The translations under genes and the position numbers were made by a program. From Rhizobium grahamii CCGE 502 (GTDB lineage: Bacteria > Pseudomonadota > Alphaproteobacteria > Rhizobiales > Rhizobiaceae): 64,000 nt of DNA. A model generated the notes under the pieces. That model was not told the origin of the DNA. It worked only from the letters and a program-made list of their open reading frames with translations, and searched no databases. Positions 8,049-17,550 of the stretch are shown one piece after another. Each line of letters starts with the position of its first letter. Position 1 is the stretch's first letter. Where the stretch lies: assembly GCF_000298315.2 (NCBI RefSeq), contig NZ_AEYE02000016.1:1-64000 (forward strand), written 5' to 3'.

Positions 8049-9032
8049 TCATGCCTGGAAAAACGCCAGCAGATCGGGATTGATGATGTCCGGATGGGTG
8101 CTGCACATCCCGTGCGGGAGGCCCTTGTAGACCTTCAGAGTTCCGTTCTTGAGCAACTTGATCGACAGAAGCGCGGCATCCGCGATCGGCACTATCTGGT
8201 CGTCATCCCCGTGCATCACGAGCACCGGAACATCGATCTTCTTCAGGTCCTCCGTGAAATCGGTCTCGGAGAAAACCTTGATGCACTCGTAGTGTGCGAT
8301 AGCACCGCCGATCATACCCTGTCGCCACCAGTTCTGGATCAGGCCGGGATAGACCTTGGCGTCCTTTCTGTTGAAGCCGTAAAAGGGGCCGCTTGGAACA
8401 TCGAGATAGAACTGCGCGCGGTTGGCCGCGAGCTGGGCGCGGAGATCGTCGAACACCGAGATCGGTAGACCGCCCGGGTTCTTGTCCGATTTCACCATGA
8501 CCGGCGGGATGGCAGCTATGATCACTGCCTTGGCGACCCTGCCCTTTCCGTGCTGGGCGACATAACGGGTGACCTCCCCGCCTCCCGTGGAGTGACCGAC
8601 GTGGATCGCGTCTTTGAGGTCCAAGGCTTCCGCCAACTCCGCGACGTCAGCTGCGTAGGTGTCCATGTCATTGCCGACGGCGGTCTGCGTAGAGCGGCCA
8701 TGTCCGCGCCTGTCGTGCGCGATTACCCTATAGCCCTTGCTTAGAAAGAAGAGCATCTGGTTGTCCCAGTCATCGGCGCTAAGCGGCCATCCGTGGTGAA
8801 AAACCACGGGCTGTCCCTTGCCCCAGTCCTTGTAGAAGATTTGCGTCCCGTCTTTCGTGGTGATCATGCCCATTTTCTTTTCCTCGGCTGGTGATTGGCT
8901 TGTCTGCGCGTTCGCGATCTGGACTGGAGCGAGTTCGGGAAATCCGAATATGGATGCTCCGAGCACCCCCGCCGCGGTCCCGAGAACGGTGCGGCGGGAA
9001 ACGGGGATTAATGCCGGTATATCGGACGTCAT
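8049..9032 (-). CDS. Exported alpha/beta hydrolase, non-heme haloperoxidase-like
   Basis: About 327 aa. The start was set at [18 protein letters not shown], which gives a plausible twin-arginine signal at residues 12-30, and is preceded by GAGGATC. The mature part is an alpha/beta hydrolase: [11 protein letters not shown] oxyanion loop, HDRRGHGRS, nucleophile in GHSTGGG (Ser148), acid in HGDDDQIVP and base in GLPHGM. This pattern is typical of the chloroperoxidase-like serine hydrolases. It is the promoter-proximal gene of the minus-strand run ending at cbtA and is divergent from the histidine kinase, whose regulators may therefore control it. Confidence 0.85.
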   Translation of the reverse strand: MTSDIPALIPVSRRTVLGTAAGVLGASIFGFPELAPVQIANAQTSQSPAEEKKMGMITTKDGTQIFYKDWGKGQPVVFHHGWPLSADDWDNQMLFFLSKGYRVIAHDRRGHGRSTQTAVGNDMDTYAADVAELAEALDLKDAIHVGHSTGGGEVTRYVAQHGKGRVAKAVIIAAIPPVMVKSDKNPGGLPISVFDDLRAQLAANRAQFYLDVPSGPFYGFNRKDAKVYPGLIQNWWRQGMIGGAIAHYECIKVFSETDFTEDLKKIDVPVLVMHGDDDQIVPIADAALLSIKLLKNGTLKVYKGLPHGMCSTHPDIINPDLLAFFQA

Positions 9033-9248
9033 GATCCTCGACCCTTTTGCAAGCCGCCGAGCGACGGCATTCGAGAGCAGGAAACGGTGGGCCAGGCCCG
9101 CCCGTCGATTGGGATGTGCGGGAGGATATGCAGCCGCCCCTCGTCGGCCAATCATATGTTTCCGTTAGTTCCGCCTGTTCGTCTGGCCTGATCTTCGGGA
9201 TCGAAGTATAGTCCCGGCAACTCCAGTGGCGTGTACCGGGAGAATGTC
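9033..9248. promoter_or_regulatory. Divergent promoter region between hydrolase operon and histidine kinase
   Basis: A 216-bp gap between two outward-facing transcription units: the hydrolase/hydratase/cobalt run on the minus strand and the kinase/regulator genes on the plus strand. No further protein-like frame is evident. It must hold both promoters; I could not single out a convincing regulator site by eye. Confidence 0.5.
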
Positions 9249-11414
9249 GTGAGGGGGATTGAAATACGGCAATACGCGCCCGCGCTTGCTACGGGCTGCG
9301 CGGGAACTGCTTTGGGAATATTTGAACAGGAGCCGTATGGCGGGCTCTTCATGGCGGTTGCCGCGCTTGTGTTGATAAAAGGCAGGCGGACCGCGGCGTG
9401 CGTCGCGTTGTTCTTGATCGTCGGCTGCGCTTTGATCCCGTTCAACCGGGCGAGCTCTTTCACGAACCCCGTGGCGTTCCTACTGTCGGGACTAGGCGCT
9501 TTATGGCTGGTAAGCATCTGGAGGCAGCGTACGGAGGTCGATCAGAGCCTGGTTGACGCGAGGTTGATCGTCGAGAGCATGCCGGGCCTAGGCTGGGCGA
9601 CCGATGACAAAGGAAACTTTGTCTACGTCAACCCAAGCGTCGTCGATTACGTCGGTAAGAGCACAGAAGAGTTTAACACCACCGGGCGCACGGGCCTCGA
9701 GGCCGTACATCCTGAAGATTCAGACCGCGTCACGCAGGCTTGGCTCACCAGTATGAGGACTGGCACGTCTTTTGAGTCCGTCCATCGCATCAGGCGCGCC
9801 GATGGCGATTACAACTGGTTCCACGCATATGGACGCCCCCACCTGAATGAGCGAGGGGACATTCAGGGATGGTATGGCACCACGATTGATGTCGATGAGA
9901 AACAGCGAGCCGAGCAACGGCTGGCGGAAAGTGAACGCCAACTACGCACGCTGATCGATACAATGCCGGTGATGATCTGGTGCGGGTCGCCCGCTGGGGA
10001 GCCGATCTACCAGAACCCCAAGTTACTGGAATATCTCGGCGCGACGACAGAGCAGATCAGGGACAACAATTTCGGTGTCGTTCATGCAGGTGACATGGCT
10101 GGATTCCAATCGACGTGGGCCGAATGTGTAAAACAGAAGACGCCTCTCTCGCTGATATGCCGTCTTCGGTTCAACGATGGGACATACCGTTGGAACCGGG
10201 TAACGGCAGCCCCTCTTCTCAGCGATACGGGCGAGATTATCCAGTGGTACGGCACCAACGTCGACATCCAGGAACTGCACCAGACGCAGGAAGAACTGCG
10301 CGAGAATGCAAACCGCCTTAGATTGATGCTGGACACCCTGCCAGCGTCCGTTTGGTGTGCGAGCCCCGACGGCCAACCAACCTATTTCAACGAACCCTTG
10401 ATGAGGTATTCGGGAGTTTCACTGGAGGAGTTGCGAGGGGCGAACGGGTCGGGTTTCGCGCCGATGATCAGCCGGCTTGTCCATCCGGCTGACGCCCCAA
10501 TCCTCAAGAATCGTTTTGAGCAATCGTTCAAGTCAGGCGAACCCATCGCTTTGAAATATCGTCATCGCCTCGCCGACGGCGGCTATCACCTCGTCGACTG
10601 CAGAGCACGTGTTCTGCGCGACTGCCACGGCCGGCTGTTTCAGTGGTACGGCGTCATAGTCGATGTCGAGGAAGAAGCACAGGCCCAGGCGCAGTTGCAG
10701 AAAGCGCAGCACCATTTGGAGTTGGCCACACGCGCCGCGAGTTTGGCCGAGCTTTCCGCGTCCATTGCCCATGAGATCAACCAGCCACTCGTAGCAGTCG
10801 TCACCAACAGCAGTGCGACGGAAAAGTGGCTCGAGGCCGTGCCGCCAAATCTCGAGCGAGCGAAGAAAGCCGCCAGGAATTCCGCGGAAGCAGCAAACGA
10901 CGCTGCCGAGGTTATCACCAGGGTCAAGGCGCTTTTCCGGCAGTCTGGCGGCGCGAAATCGCCAGGCAATCTCAACGAAGTCATCGAAGAGGCTTGCGTT
11001 CTGCTTCGGGAGCGTATTGCCGCCTCGCGGTGCGATCTGCGGGTGGAACTTCAAGCCGACTTGCCACAGGTCGTTTTCGATAGAGGACTCATCCTGCAGG
11101 TGCTCGTGAACATCATACAGAACGCGATGGACGCGATGGCCAGCCTAAATGGATCGGTGCGACTGCTAGTAATCCGTTCGATGCGCAGCGGCGGGGATGT
11201 GGTCGTGGACGTTAGGGACAGCGGTACCGGATTGCATGATACGGAGAAGATTTTCGAGCCCTTCTACACAACGAAGCACAATGGCATGGGCATTGGATTG
11301 TCGATCTGCCGGAGCATCGTGGGGGCTCACGAGGGAAGATTGTGGGCGACTCCCGCTGAGCCTTTCGGCACCGTGTTTTGCTTTTCCCTTCCTGGAAGCG
11401 GAGGAGAACCTTGA
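9249..11414 (+). CDS. Sensor histidine kinase with two TM helices and three PAS domains
   Basis: About 721 aa. Two or three hydrophobic segments lie in the first 90 residues, followed by three PAS/PAC domains, each ending in the same signature (GWYGTTIDVDE, QWYGTNVDI, QWYGVIVDVEE). The catalytic core has an H-box (ASIAHEINQPL), N-box (NIIQNAMDAM), and G-boxes (DSGTGL, GMGIGLSICRSIV). HEINQPL is typical of FixL-like kinases. The GTG at 9249 was chosen over one at 9231 because GGGAG lies six bases in front of it. Its stop overlaps the start of the regulator gene (TGATG). No heme-binding PAS histidine is obvious; the signal is unknown. Confidence 0.9.
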   Translation: MRGIEIRQYAPALATGCAGTALGIFEQEPYGGLFMAVAALVLIKGRRTAACVALFLIVGCALIPFNRASSFTNPVAFLLSGLGALWLVSIWRQRTEVDQSLVDARLIVESMPGLGWATDDKGNFVYVNPSVVDYVGKSTEEFNTTGRTGLEAVHPEDSDRVTQAWLTSMRTGTSFESVHRIRRADGDYNWFHAYGRPHLNERGDIQGWYGTTIDVDEKQRAEQRLAESERQLRTLIDTMPVMIWCGSPAGEPIYQNPKLLEYLGATTEQIRDNNFGVVHAGDMAGFQSTWAECVKQKTPLSLICRLRFNDGTYRWNRVTAAPLLSDTGEIIQWYGTNVDIQELHQTQEELRENANRLRLMLDTLPASVWCASPDGQPTYFNEPLMRYSGVSLEELRGANGSGFAPMISRLVHPADAPILKNRFEQSFKSGEPIALKYRHRLADGGYHLVDCRARVLRDCHGRLFQWYGVIVDVEEEAQAQAQLQKAQHHLELATRAASLAELSASIAHEINQPLVAVVTNSSATEKWLEAVPPNLERAKKAARNSAEAANDAAEVITRVKALFRQSGGAKSPGNLNEVIEEACVLLRERIAASRCDLRVELQADLPQVVFDRGLILQVLVNIIQNAMDAMASLNGSVRLLVIRSMRSGGDVVVDVRDSGTGLHDTEKIFEPFYTTKHNGMGIGLSICRSIVGAHEGRLWATPAEPFGTVFCFSLPGSGGEP

Positions 11415-12049
11415 TGTACGAGAAAGATCACACCGTATTCGTCGTGGATGACGACAAGCGTGTGCGTGACGGTCTTACGGAATATCTGGAAGCGTCGCGG
11501 ATAAACGTGGCGACCTTCGCGACAGGACGTGAGTATCTCGACGCGCCCAAGCCCGACACGCCTTCCTGTCTTGTCCTTGACGTCAGACTTCCCGATGTCG
11601 ACGGATTTGAGCTTCAAGCGCAAATGTCAGACAACCCTCGTCCGCCGATCATATTCATCACAGGGCACGGCGATATCCCCATGACCGTTCGAGCCATGAA
11701 GCTTGGCGCTGTCGACTTTCTGTCCAAACCGTTTCAGGAACATGAACTGCTTGCCGCGATCGAAACCGCGCTCCAGCGCGACCGGACCTCTCGGCAGGAA
11801 CGGGCGGCGCTCCTCGAACTTCAAGCGAAGCTGGATTGCTTGTCCGCGAGGGAACGCGACGTTCTCCCGCTCGTTGTAAGTGGACTGATGAACAAACAAG
11901 GCGCGGCCAAGCTGGGCATCAGCGAGATAACGTTCCAGATTCACAGAGGCAATATGATGCGCAAGATGCACGCGGATTCTCTCGCCGACCTTGTCCGGAT
12001 CGCCGGTAAACTCAACATTCCCATTACGCATTCCCGACATGGAAATTGA
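11414..12049 (+). CDS. FixJ-family response regulator
   Basis: A 211-aa two-domain regulator. The receiver begins FVVDDDKRVRDGL with the acidic pair, the phosphoacceptor aspartate lies in LVLDVRLPDVDGFE, and the conserved Lys is in FLSKPFQEHEL. The C-terminal LuxR/FixJ helix-turn-helix begins at LSARERDVLPLVVSG and ends HADSLADLVRIAG. Translationally coupled to the kinase (TGATG), it is the cognate transcription factor. Likely targets include the divergent hydrolase/hydratase operon, but this is only suggested by position. Confidence 0.92.
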   Translation: MYEKDHTVFVVDDDKRVRDGLTEYLEASRINVATFATGREYLDAPKPDTPSCLVLDVRLPDVDGFELQAQMSDNPRPPIIFITGHGDIPMTVRAMKLGAVDFLSKPFQEHELLAAIETALQRDRTSRQERAALLELQAKLDCLSARERDVLPLVVSGLMNKQGAAKLGISEITFQIHRGNMMRKMHADSLADLVRIAGKLNIPITHSRHGN

Positions 12050-12051
12050 AA

Positions 12052-12432
12052 ATGATAGCGCAGGCGAGCCATACCTTTGCGATCGTGGACGATGACAAAC
12101 GTGTTTTGGAAGGATTGAGGGAGCTTCTGGAATCGGTGGGATACGTGGCGAAAACCTATCGATCGCCGAGCGCTTTCCTGAATAGCGGCGAGCTGAACAC
12201 TTGTGATTGTGTCATCACCGATATCAAAATGGAGGCCATGGACGGGTTCGAGCTGGAACAGGCAGTACGCGGTCAGGAACCGGGGAAGCCGATGATATTG
12301 ATGACGGGACGCACCGACATCGAGGACAGAGGGTACGTTGGCGCTGACGATCACCGGGTGTTCATGCGCAAGCCACTCAACAGCCAGGCGCTGTTGCAGG
12401 CAATCACGCGGCTTCTTGCATTTCCTCGTTGA
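12052..12432 (+). CDS. Stand-alone receiver domain protein
   Basis: A 126-aa single-domain response regulator without an output domain. FAIVDDDKRVLEGL carries the acidic pocket, VITDIKMEAMDGFE the phosphoacceptor, and FMRKPLNSQALL the conserved Lys-Pro. It starts 2 bp after the FixJ-like gene and probably acts as a phosphate sink or branching partner for the same kinase. The ATG is preferred over a TTG two codons earlier. Its 3' end overlaps the convergent AraC gene by 29 bp, so the two transcripts can pair at their ends. Confidence 0.88.
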   Translation: MIAQASHTFAIVDDDKRVLEGLRELLESVGYVAKTYRSPSAFLNSGELNTCDCVITDIKMEAMDGFELEQAVRGQEPGKPMILMTGRTDIEDRGYVGADDHRVFMRKPLNSQALLQAITRLLAFPR

Positions 12433-13369
12433 AGACGGACGTCTTGGAGGCGGCAGTGCTCATTACACTTTTTCTATGCTCGCTCGGTGCGTGCCCCAGC
12501 ACCTTTCTGAAAGCCTTGGTGAAAGCAGCTTCGGATTGATACCCGACACGCCGAGCGATCACCGATATCTTGCTGGCGTTTGCTTCGATCAATCGGGCGG
12601 CTTGATAAATCCTCCACTCGGTCAGGTACGCAAGCGGAGCCTGACCAACGACGTCCTTGAAGCGGGCGGCGAAAGCAGATCGCGACATGCCGGCCTCCTG
12701 GGCCAGCCGATCGACGGTCCACGGCGTCTGAGGGTCGGCGTGCATCGCCTCCATCGCTAGCGCGAGGTTTTTGTCTGCGACCGCAGCTAGCCAACCTGTC
12801 TTCGCTGTTCCCCATTGCTGTGAATAGGCACGAATAGCGTGAACGAACAGCAGTTCGAAAAGCCGTCTCACCACAGCGTCCGAACCCAGCCCCGGCGAGT
12901 CAGCTTCCGCGGCCAATAACTCGAGTACGGCCTGGAAGGCGCGGCTTCGGTTCTGCTCGGACCTCAAATGAAGGAGCTTCGGCAAAACGTTGAGCAATGG
13001 CCGAACATCAAGCCTCTCGATCTCGAAAAAGCCGCTGATGAATGTCGTCGTCGTGCCGCCGCCGCCGAACTGAATTCGGTTACCTTCCCTTAGCGCTTCG
13101 ACATCGAGACAATCCTCAATACGGGACCGTTCATGGTCGTAGACGCGATAGGGCTCGTCTCCGAACATGATGAATACGTCGCCCGCGCGCAGCGCCACGG
13201 GTTCTGGGTTTCCTCGAGTCGTCAGGACTCCCGACCCTCGGACGACGAGCACGAATTTGATGGAAGGATCGCCGTTCGATACAACGCCCCAGGGTGCAGT
13301 CGCGTCAAGCGTGGTGAACTTCGCCTTCCTGATCCGCAAAGAAGAAAAGATATCACTCAAGGGGTCCAA
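12404..13369 (-). CDS. AraC-family transcriptional regulator with cupin sensor
   Basis: A 321-aa regulator. The N-terminal cupin-type domain starts at DPLSDIFSSLRIRKA, the usual opening of the AraC_binding_2/cupin_6 family, which supports the TTG start at 13369 (AGGA lies eight bases upstream and no ATG is near). The C-terminal double helix-turn-helix covers about residues 215-305 (TVDRLAQEAGMSRSAFAARF and ISVIARRVGYQSEAAFTKAF). It is divergent from the SnoaL/oxidoreductase operon at 13473 and is its likely regulator. The C-terminal end overlaps the receiver gene on the other strand. Confidence 0.88.
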   Translation of the reverse strand: MDPLSDIFSSLRIRKAKFTTLDATAPWGVVSNGDPSIKFVLVVRGSGVLTTRGNPEPVALRAGDVFIMFGDEPYRVYDHERSRIEDCLDVEALREGNRIQFGGGGTTTTFISGFFEIERLDVRPLLNVLPKLLHLRSEQNRSRAFQAVLELLAAEADSPGLGSDAVVRRLFELLFVHAIRAYSQQWGTAKTGWLAAVADKNLALAMEAMHADPQTPWTVDRLAQEAGMSRSAFAARFKDVVGQAPLAYLTEWRIYQAARLIEANASKISVIARRVGYQSEAAFTKAFRKVLGHAPSEHRKSVMSTAASKTSVFNEEMQEAA

Positions 13370-13472
13370 CTAAATGTTCCTATGATGGACGATCGAGCCA
13401 AAACTTGGGACGATCGAGACTGAAGGCTCTTGGCTACCGTCGCTATATGGGGGTGCGAAAAGGAGATTCCAA

Positions 13473-13925
13473 TTGCAGAAACGTCTCGCTCTAGCTGATA
13501 CCATTCGGACACAAAAGGCCCGGTACTGCCGCTATGTCGATACCCATCAATGGGTCGAGTTCACAGCCTTGTTCGCAAGCAATCCCACGATCCGCTTCTT
13601 TGGAGAGGATGGCGTTCTGCTGGCGGAATTCGATGCCGTCGACGAGTTGGTGGCCGTCACCAGGGCGTACCTCTCCGGTGTGAGGTCGATCCATCAGGTC
13701 CACAACGACGAGATCGACATCGTGTCGGACACCGAGATCAGCGCCGTGTGGTCAATGGAAGACTACCTGATCTTTCCGGATGGGAATGATGGCCGACCCG
13801 CGTCCATGCACGGTTACGGACACTATCACGAAACATGGCGGCTGGAGGACGGGCAGTGGCGGCTGGCGCTGCTGGAGCTTCGCCGAACTATCCTTGAGAT
13901 CAAGCCGAAGGAGAACGCGGCATGA
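13473..13925 (+). CDS. SnoaL/NTF2-like domain protein
   Basis: A 150-aa alpha+beta-cone protein: an N-terminal helix pair (LADTIRTQKARYCRYVDTHQW) followed by the strand pattern VHNDEIDIVSDTEISAVWSMED and the closing WRLEDGQWRLALLEL. The family includes polyketide cyclases, dehydratases and isomerases acting on small ring compounds. It begins with TTG behind a strong AAGGAGA ribosome site. It opens a four-gene operon with dehydrogenases and overlaps the next gene by ATGA. It probably acts on an intermediate of the same pathway; the substrate is not known. Confidence 0.82.
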   Translation: MQKRLALADTIRTQKARYCRYVDTHQWVEFTALFASNPTIRFFGEDGVLLAEFDAVDELVAVTRAYLSGVRSIHQVHNDEIDIVSDTEISAVWSMEDYLIFPDGNDGRPASMHGYGHYHETWRLEDGQWRLALLELRRTILEIKPKENAA

Positions 13926-15013
13926 CAACCACTCCCATCAAAGTTGGCATTATAGGCGTACATCCGGACAAGGGCTGGGCAACTACGGCCCATATCCCCG
14001 CTCTGAAAACACTGCCGCAATTCCGCATAACAGCCGTCAGCCATAACAAGCAGGACATCGCGCAGGCATCTGCGCTGAAGTTCGGCGCGGACCGAGGCCA
14101 CTCAACGACCGACGAACTTGTGAACGATCCGAACGTCGATCTCGTTGTCGTGACCGTGAAGGTACCGCATCACCTTGAGCTTGTGACCAAGGCCCTTGAG
14201 GCCGGAAAGGCGGTATTTTCGGAGTGGCCTTTGGGAATGAACTTGTCCGATGCCGAGAAAATGCTGGCGCTTGCGAAGAAACAGAACGCCTTCACGGCAA
14301 TCGGGCTTCAGACGCGCTCCGTTCCGGCTATCAGCCTAATCAGGGATTTGGTGAGAGACGGCTACGTCGGCGAGGTCCTATCTGTCTCCATCATCGGTTC
14401 GGGGATCATCTGGGGCGAAGAGATCAACGAGAGTTACCTCTACACGCTTGATATGGCGAACGGAGCGTCGATGCTGCACGTCCCGTTCGCGCATACTCTG
14501 GACGCTGCTCTCTTCGCCCTGGGCTCCGGAATGGAATCTGTCGGAGGATCTTTGTCCAACAGCCGGCCCATGGTCCGCGTGGCGGAGACCGGCAACCAGG
14601 TCCCGTTCACCGCACCCGACCAGATCGTGGTCAGCGGCCTTTTGGAGAACGGGGCCGCGTTGAGCGCCCACTTCCGCGGCGGTCTCTCGCGGGGAACGAA
14701 CTTTCATTTGGAGATCAACGGCACCAAGGGCGACCTGATCCTGACAAGTCCGGTGGGGTACGTTGGCTTGGGCGGATTCGCCGTCCGAGGCGCTCAGGGG
14801 GACGAGCAGATGCACGAACTGCCGGTGCCGCAGACCTATGACACGCTCGGCATCGCCGAAGGTTTCAGCCAGAGCGTCGGCATCGCATACTCACGTATCG
14901 CATCCGACATGTTGGATGGCACCAATCTCTCGCCCACGTTCGAAGACGCCGTGAAACTCCACCAGGTACTGGAGACAATAGTATCGGGCAACGGAGAGCG
15001 TCGCGATGTCTGA
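13922..15013 (+). CDS. Gfo/Idh/MocA-family oxidoreductase
   Basis: A 363-aa NAD(P)-dependent dehydrogenase. The N-terminal Rossmann domain (VGIIGVHPDKGWATTAHIPAL) is followed by the KVPHHLELVTKALEAGK and FSEWPLGMNLSDAEKML blocks. In this subgroup (Gal80-like) the usual EKP is replaced by E-W-P. The C-terminal alpha/beta domain carries HFRGGLSRGTNFHLEINGTKGDL in part. Such enzymes oxidise sugars, inositols or similar polyols. Overlaps with both the SnoaL gene (ATGA) and the following MDR gene (8 bp) indicate a tight operon. Confidence 0.87.
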   Translation: MTTTPIKVGIIGVHPDKGWATTAHIPALKTLPQFRITAVSHNKQDIAQASALKFGADRGHSTTDELVNDPNVDLVVVTVKVPHHLELVTKALEAGKAVFSEWPLGMNLSDAEKMLALAKKQNAFTAIGLQTRSVPAISLIRDLVRDGYVGEVLSVSIIGSGIIWGEEINESYLYTLDMANGASMLHVPFAHTLDAALFALGSGMESVGGSLSNSRPMVRVAETGNQVPFTAPDQIVVSGLLENGAALSAHFRGGLSRGTNFHLEINGTKGDLILTSPVGYVGLGGFAVRGAQGDEQMHELPVPQTYDTLGIAEGFSQSVGIAYSRIASDMLDGTNLSPTFEDAVKLHQVLETIVSGNGERRDV

Positions 15014-16031
15014 GAAAATGCGGGCGCTCGTTGTGACGCGGCCGGGGGGACCAGAGGTTCTTGAGGTTCGAGACGTAACCCGCCCCGGGCTACGCGACGA
15101 GCATGACGTCATCGTTAAGGTCAAGGCGGCAGGCATAAACCCCGCCGACTGGCAAAACCGGAAAAACGGCGCGGTCTACGACGTTGAGGGTGATCAAAGC
15201 GCATCGCCGACAATCCTGGGGATCGACGGCGTCGGCATCATTGTGGAAGCGGGCGCGGCCGTAACCAGCGTCCGCGCCGGCGATGAAGTCTGGTACGTGG
15301 ACGGCGGCTATGCAGGCAACCCCGGTAGCTATGCCGAATATAAGGTGGTCCGTGCCGATTACGTGACGTTCAAGCCTGCCGGCATGGGCTTCGCAGAGGC
15401 GGCGGCACTGCCTGTTGTCGGGCTGACGGCATGGGAGGCCGTCTTCGATAAGGGGCAGGTCAGCAGTGGCGACCATGTCCTCGTCCACGGCGGCGCAGGC
15501 GGCCTCGGACATATCGCGATACAGTATTTGACCTCGATTGGAGCGAAGATCGCGACGACCGTGTCCAGCAAAGCCAAAGCTGAGCTTGTCCGAAAGCTCG
15601 GCGCTGAACTCATCATCAACTATCGGACGCAGAACATCGAGGAAGTACTAGAGACCTGGAGGGGCGAACCTGGCGCTGACGTAGTCTTCGACTTTGTCGG
15701 CCACGACAACTTCGCCAGAAGCTTCGCCCATACATCAGCGTACGGCAGGCTCGTGAACACGGTTGTTTCCGAGTGGCCAGCAGGAGGCAACGCTGCTGCC
15801 GAATGGAAAAATCTCGACATCAGCTTCGTCAACATCGGATTGCCGCAGATCAGCCGGAACCATGGACATCGTCTCCGACAGACGGCCATTTTGAAGGAAA
15901 TCGCTGAACTCGCAGATCGCGGCCGCCTGAAACCACACATCGACAGGGTAGTGTCTTTTGATGGTGTCGCGGAGGCGCAACGAGCGCTGGAAGCCGGCGA
16001 AACCCTTGGCCGCCCCGTTCTGGTCCTGTGA
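15006..16031 (+). CDS. MDR-family NADPH:quinone oxidoreductase
   Basis: A 341-aa medium-chain reductase: GroES-like half with AAGINPADWQNRKNG and GIDGVGIIVEAG, then the Rossmann motif VHGGAGGLGHIAIQ. No structural-zinc cysteine cluster is seen. The start overlaps the Gfo/Idh gene. It is the third gene of the AraC-controlled cluster and probably reduces an enone or carbonyl in the same route. It resembles the MDR at 395-1384 in layout but is clearly a different paralog. Confidence 0.88.
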   Translation: MSEKMRALVVTRPGGPEVLEVRDVTRPGLRDEHDVIVKVKAAGINPADWQNRKNGAVYDVEGDQSASPTILGIDGVGIIVEAGAAVTSVRAGDEVWYVDGGYAGNPGSYAEYKVVRADYVTFKPAGMGFAEAAALPVVGLTAWEAVFDKGQVSSGDHVLVHGGAGGLGHIAIQYLTSIGAKIATTVSSKAKAELVRKLGAELIINYRTQNIEEVLETWRGEPGADVVFDFVGHDNFARSFAHTSAYGRLVNTVVSEWPAGGNAAAEWKNLDISFVNIGLPQISRNHGHRLRQTAILKEIAELADRGRLKPHIDRVVSFDGVAEAQRALEAGETLGRPVLVL

Positions 16032-16092
16032 GGACCCTACTTGACCTGTGCCGAACCCGGCTTTGAGTGACTAACGAAAAGAAAGACCGACG

Positions 16093-17010
16093 ATGACTGA
16101 TATACTGCCATTTGGCTTCTCCACGACAGCGGCGGAGGTCCTCTCCGGTGTCGATCTGAGGGGAAAGACCATGATAGTAACTGGCGGAGCCAGCGGCATC
16201 GGGATCGAAACCGTAAAGGCTCTTGCATCCGCTGGCGCTGCAGTGACAATCGCGGCGCGCAGACCAGAGGCCGCCGCAGATCTCGCTTTGACGCTTCGCG
16301 AGCAGTCGCGGAATCCCCAAATTGACGTGCGACAGCTCGACCTAGCCGACCTAAGGTCGGTGCGGAAATTCGTGGCCGATTGGGACAAACCGCTTCATGC
16401 TCTCGTCAACAATGCTGGAATCATGGCCCTTCCCGAGCTGGAGCGATCCGCCGAGGGCTGCGAAATGCAGTTCGCGACCAACTTTCTGGGCCACTTTGCC
16501 CTCACAACCGGACTCCATCCTCATCTGGCAAAAGCCCAAGGTTCCCGGGTCGTGTCCGTAAGCTCGACAGGAAGTCTCTTCGGACCGGTCTTCTGGGACG
16601 ACCCGCATTTCCGTTTCATTCCCTACACCCCGCTTCTTGGGTACGCACAATCTAAAACGGCCTGTATCTTGCTATCCGTGGGCATCGCCCGCCGCTGGGA
16701 AGCGGACGGCATCGTGTCGAACGCCCTCAATCCGGGAGCGATAGCAACGAACCTACAACGACACACTGGCGGTCTTAGAACCCCTGAACATTTACGCAAA
16801 ACGCCGGAACAAGGCGCGTCGACGTCGGTACTCCTGGCGGGATCGCCTCTCGTCCAGGGTGTCAACGGCCAGTACTTCGATGATTGTCACATTGCACCTG
16901 TGCTCCCGGCAAGGCCGGATGGCAAACTAGAAGGCGTGGCCGCTTATTCCCTTGACGGAGAAAACGCAGATCGCCTTTGGCAGTTGGCGACTGACTTGAT
17001 TGGGGTATGA
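16093..17010 (+). CDS. Short-chain dehydrogenase/reductase (SDR)
   Basis: A 305-aa enzyme of the retinol dehydrogenase/WW-oxidoreductase-like SDR group. It shows TGGASGIGIET (cofactor binding), NNAGIM, and the active-site YAQSK with its preceding serine in VVSVSSTGSLFG. PNPGAIATNLQRH-type sequence follows, as LNPGAIATNL. It lies 61 bp after the MDR gene on the same strand and closes the cluster. NADP preference is suggested by basic residues after the second strand (AARRPE). Confidence 0.88.
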   Translation: MTDILPFGFSTTAAEVLSGVDLRGKTMIVTGGASGIGIETVKALASAGAAVTIAARRPEAAADLALTLREQSRNPQIDVRQLDLADLRSVRKFVADWDKPLHALVNNAGIMALPELERSAEGCEMQFATNFLGHFALTTGLHPHLAKAQGSRVVSVSSTGSLFGPVFWDDPHFRFIPYTPLLGYAQSKTACILLSVGIARRWEADGIVSNALNPGAIATNLQRHTGGLRTPEHLRKTPEQGASTSVLLAGSPLVQGVNGQYFDDCHIAPVLPARPDGKLEGVAAYSLDGENADRLWQLATDLIGV

Positions 17011-17550
17011 GCTCGGACGACCAAGCGGTGCTGTAGACAACGGATGTCAGGGTGACATCCAGCCTCACCGCGCTCCAAGGGATCAAGGTCTTTGCAATGA
17101 CGATCGAGTGCGGGAAGCGATCGAGGCATCCATTTGACGAGCGCGACACTTCACCGAAAGATGGCCTCATCGAAGAAGCTCGCCCTCATTTGAAAGATGC
17201 CCGCCTTGCCTCTTCGAAGCCTCTATCAACAGTCCGGTGAAGCATTGGCAAGCGGTCGTGAGCCGTGGAAGTTCCAGGTCCTTCGATGGCAAATGAATTA
17301 GGTATGCCATGGGGAATAGAATCCTAAGTCTCAAAAAGAATGGCTTCCTCGTGTCCGCGTTGAGGAAGCCGTGCGGGCCAGCAAAAAGTGACTGCTCGTC
17401 CCGCCGAAGGGCGTGTTCGATCGCATCGAGATCCCCTCGAGTACCCAAATGGATGACGAGAAAAATCAACGACACGAGTGCAGCAAACCAACACAGCCTA
17501 GATTGCGGCATGGCAGCGGGCGACAAATCAAGCCGAGAAGCTTCTTTATC
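17011..17550. other. 540-bp gap with one weak reading frame
   Basis: Between the SDR and mgtC genes. Apart from the weak minus-strand frame listed separately (17167-17511) I recognise nothing here: no repeat, hairpin terminator or regulator site that I can defend. Base composition is lower in GC than the flanking genes, which fits eroded sequence. Confidence 0.4.
17167..17511 (-). CDS. Doubtful small membrane protein
   Basis: A 114-aa frame that begins MPQSRLCWFAALVSLIFLVI, a plausible signal anchor, followed by a soluble part without recognisable motifs. There is no clear ribosome binding site. It may be a genuine small membrane protein or a relic. I do not recognise the family. Confidence 0.25.
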   Translation of the reverse strand: MPQSRLCWFAALVSLIFLVIHLGTRGDLDAIEHALRRDEQSLFAGPHGFLNADTRKPFFLRLRILFPMAYLIHLPSKDLELPRLTTACQCFTGLLIEASKRQGGHLSNEGELLR

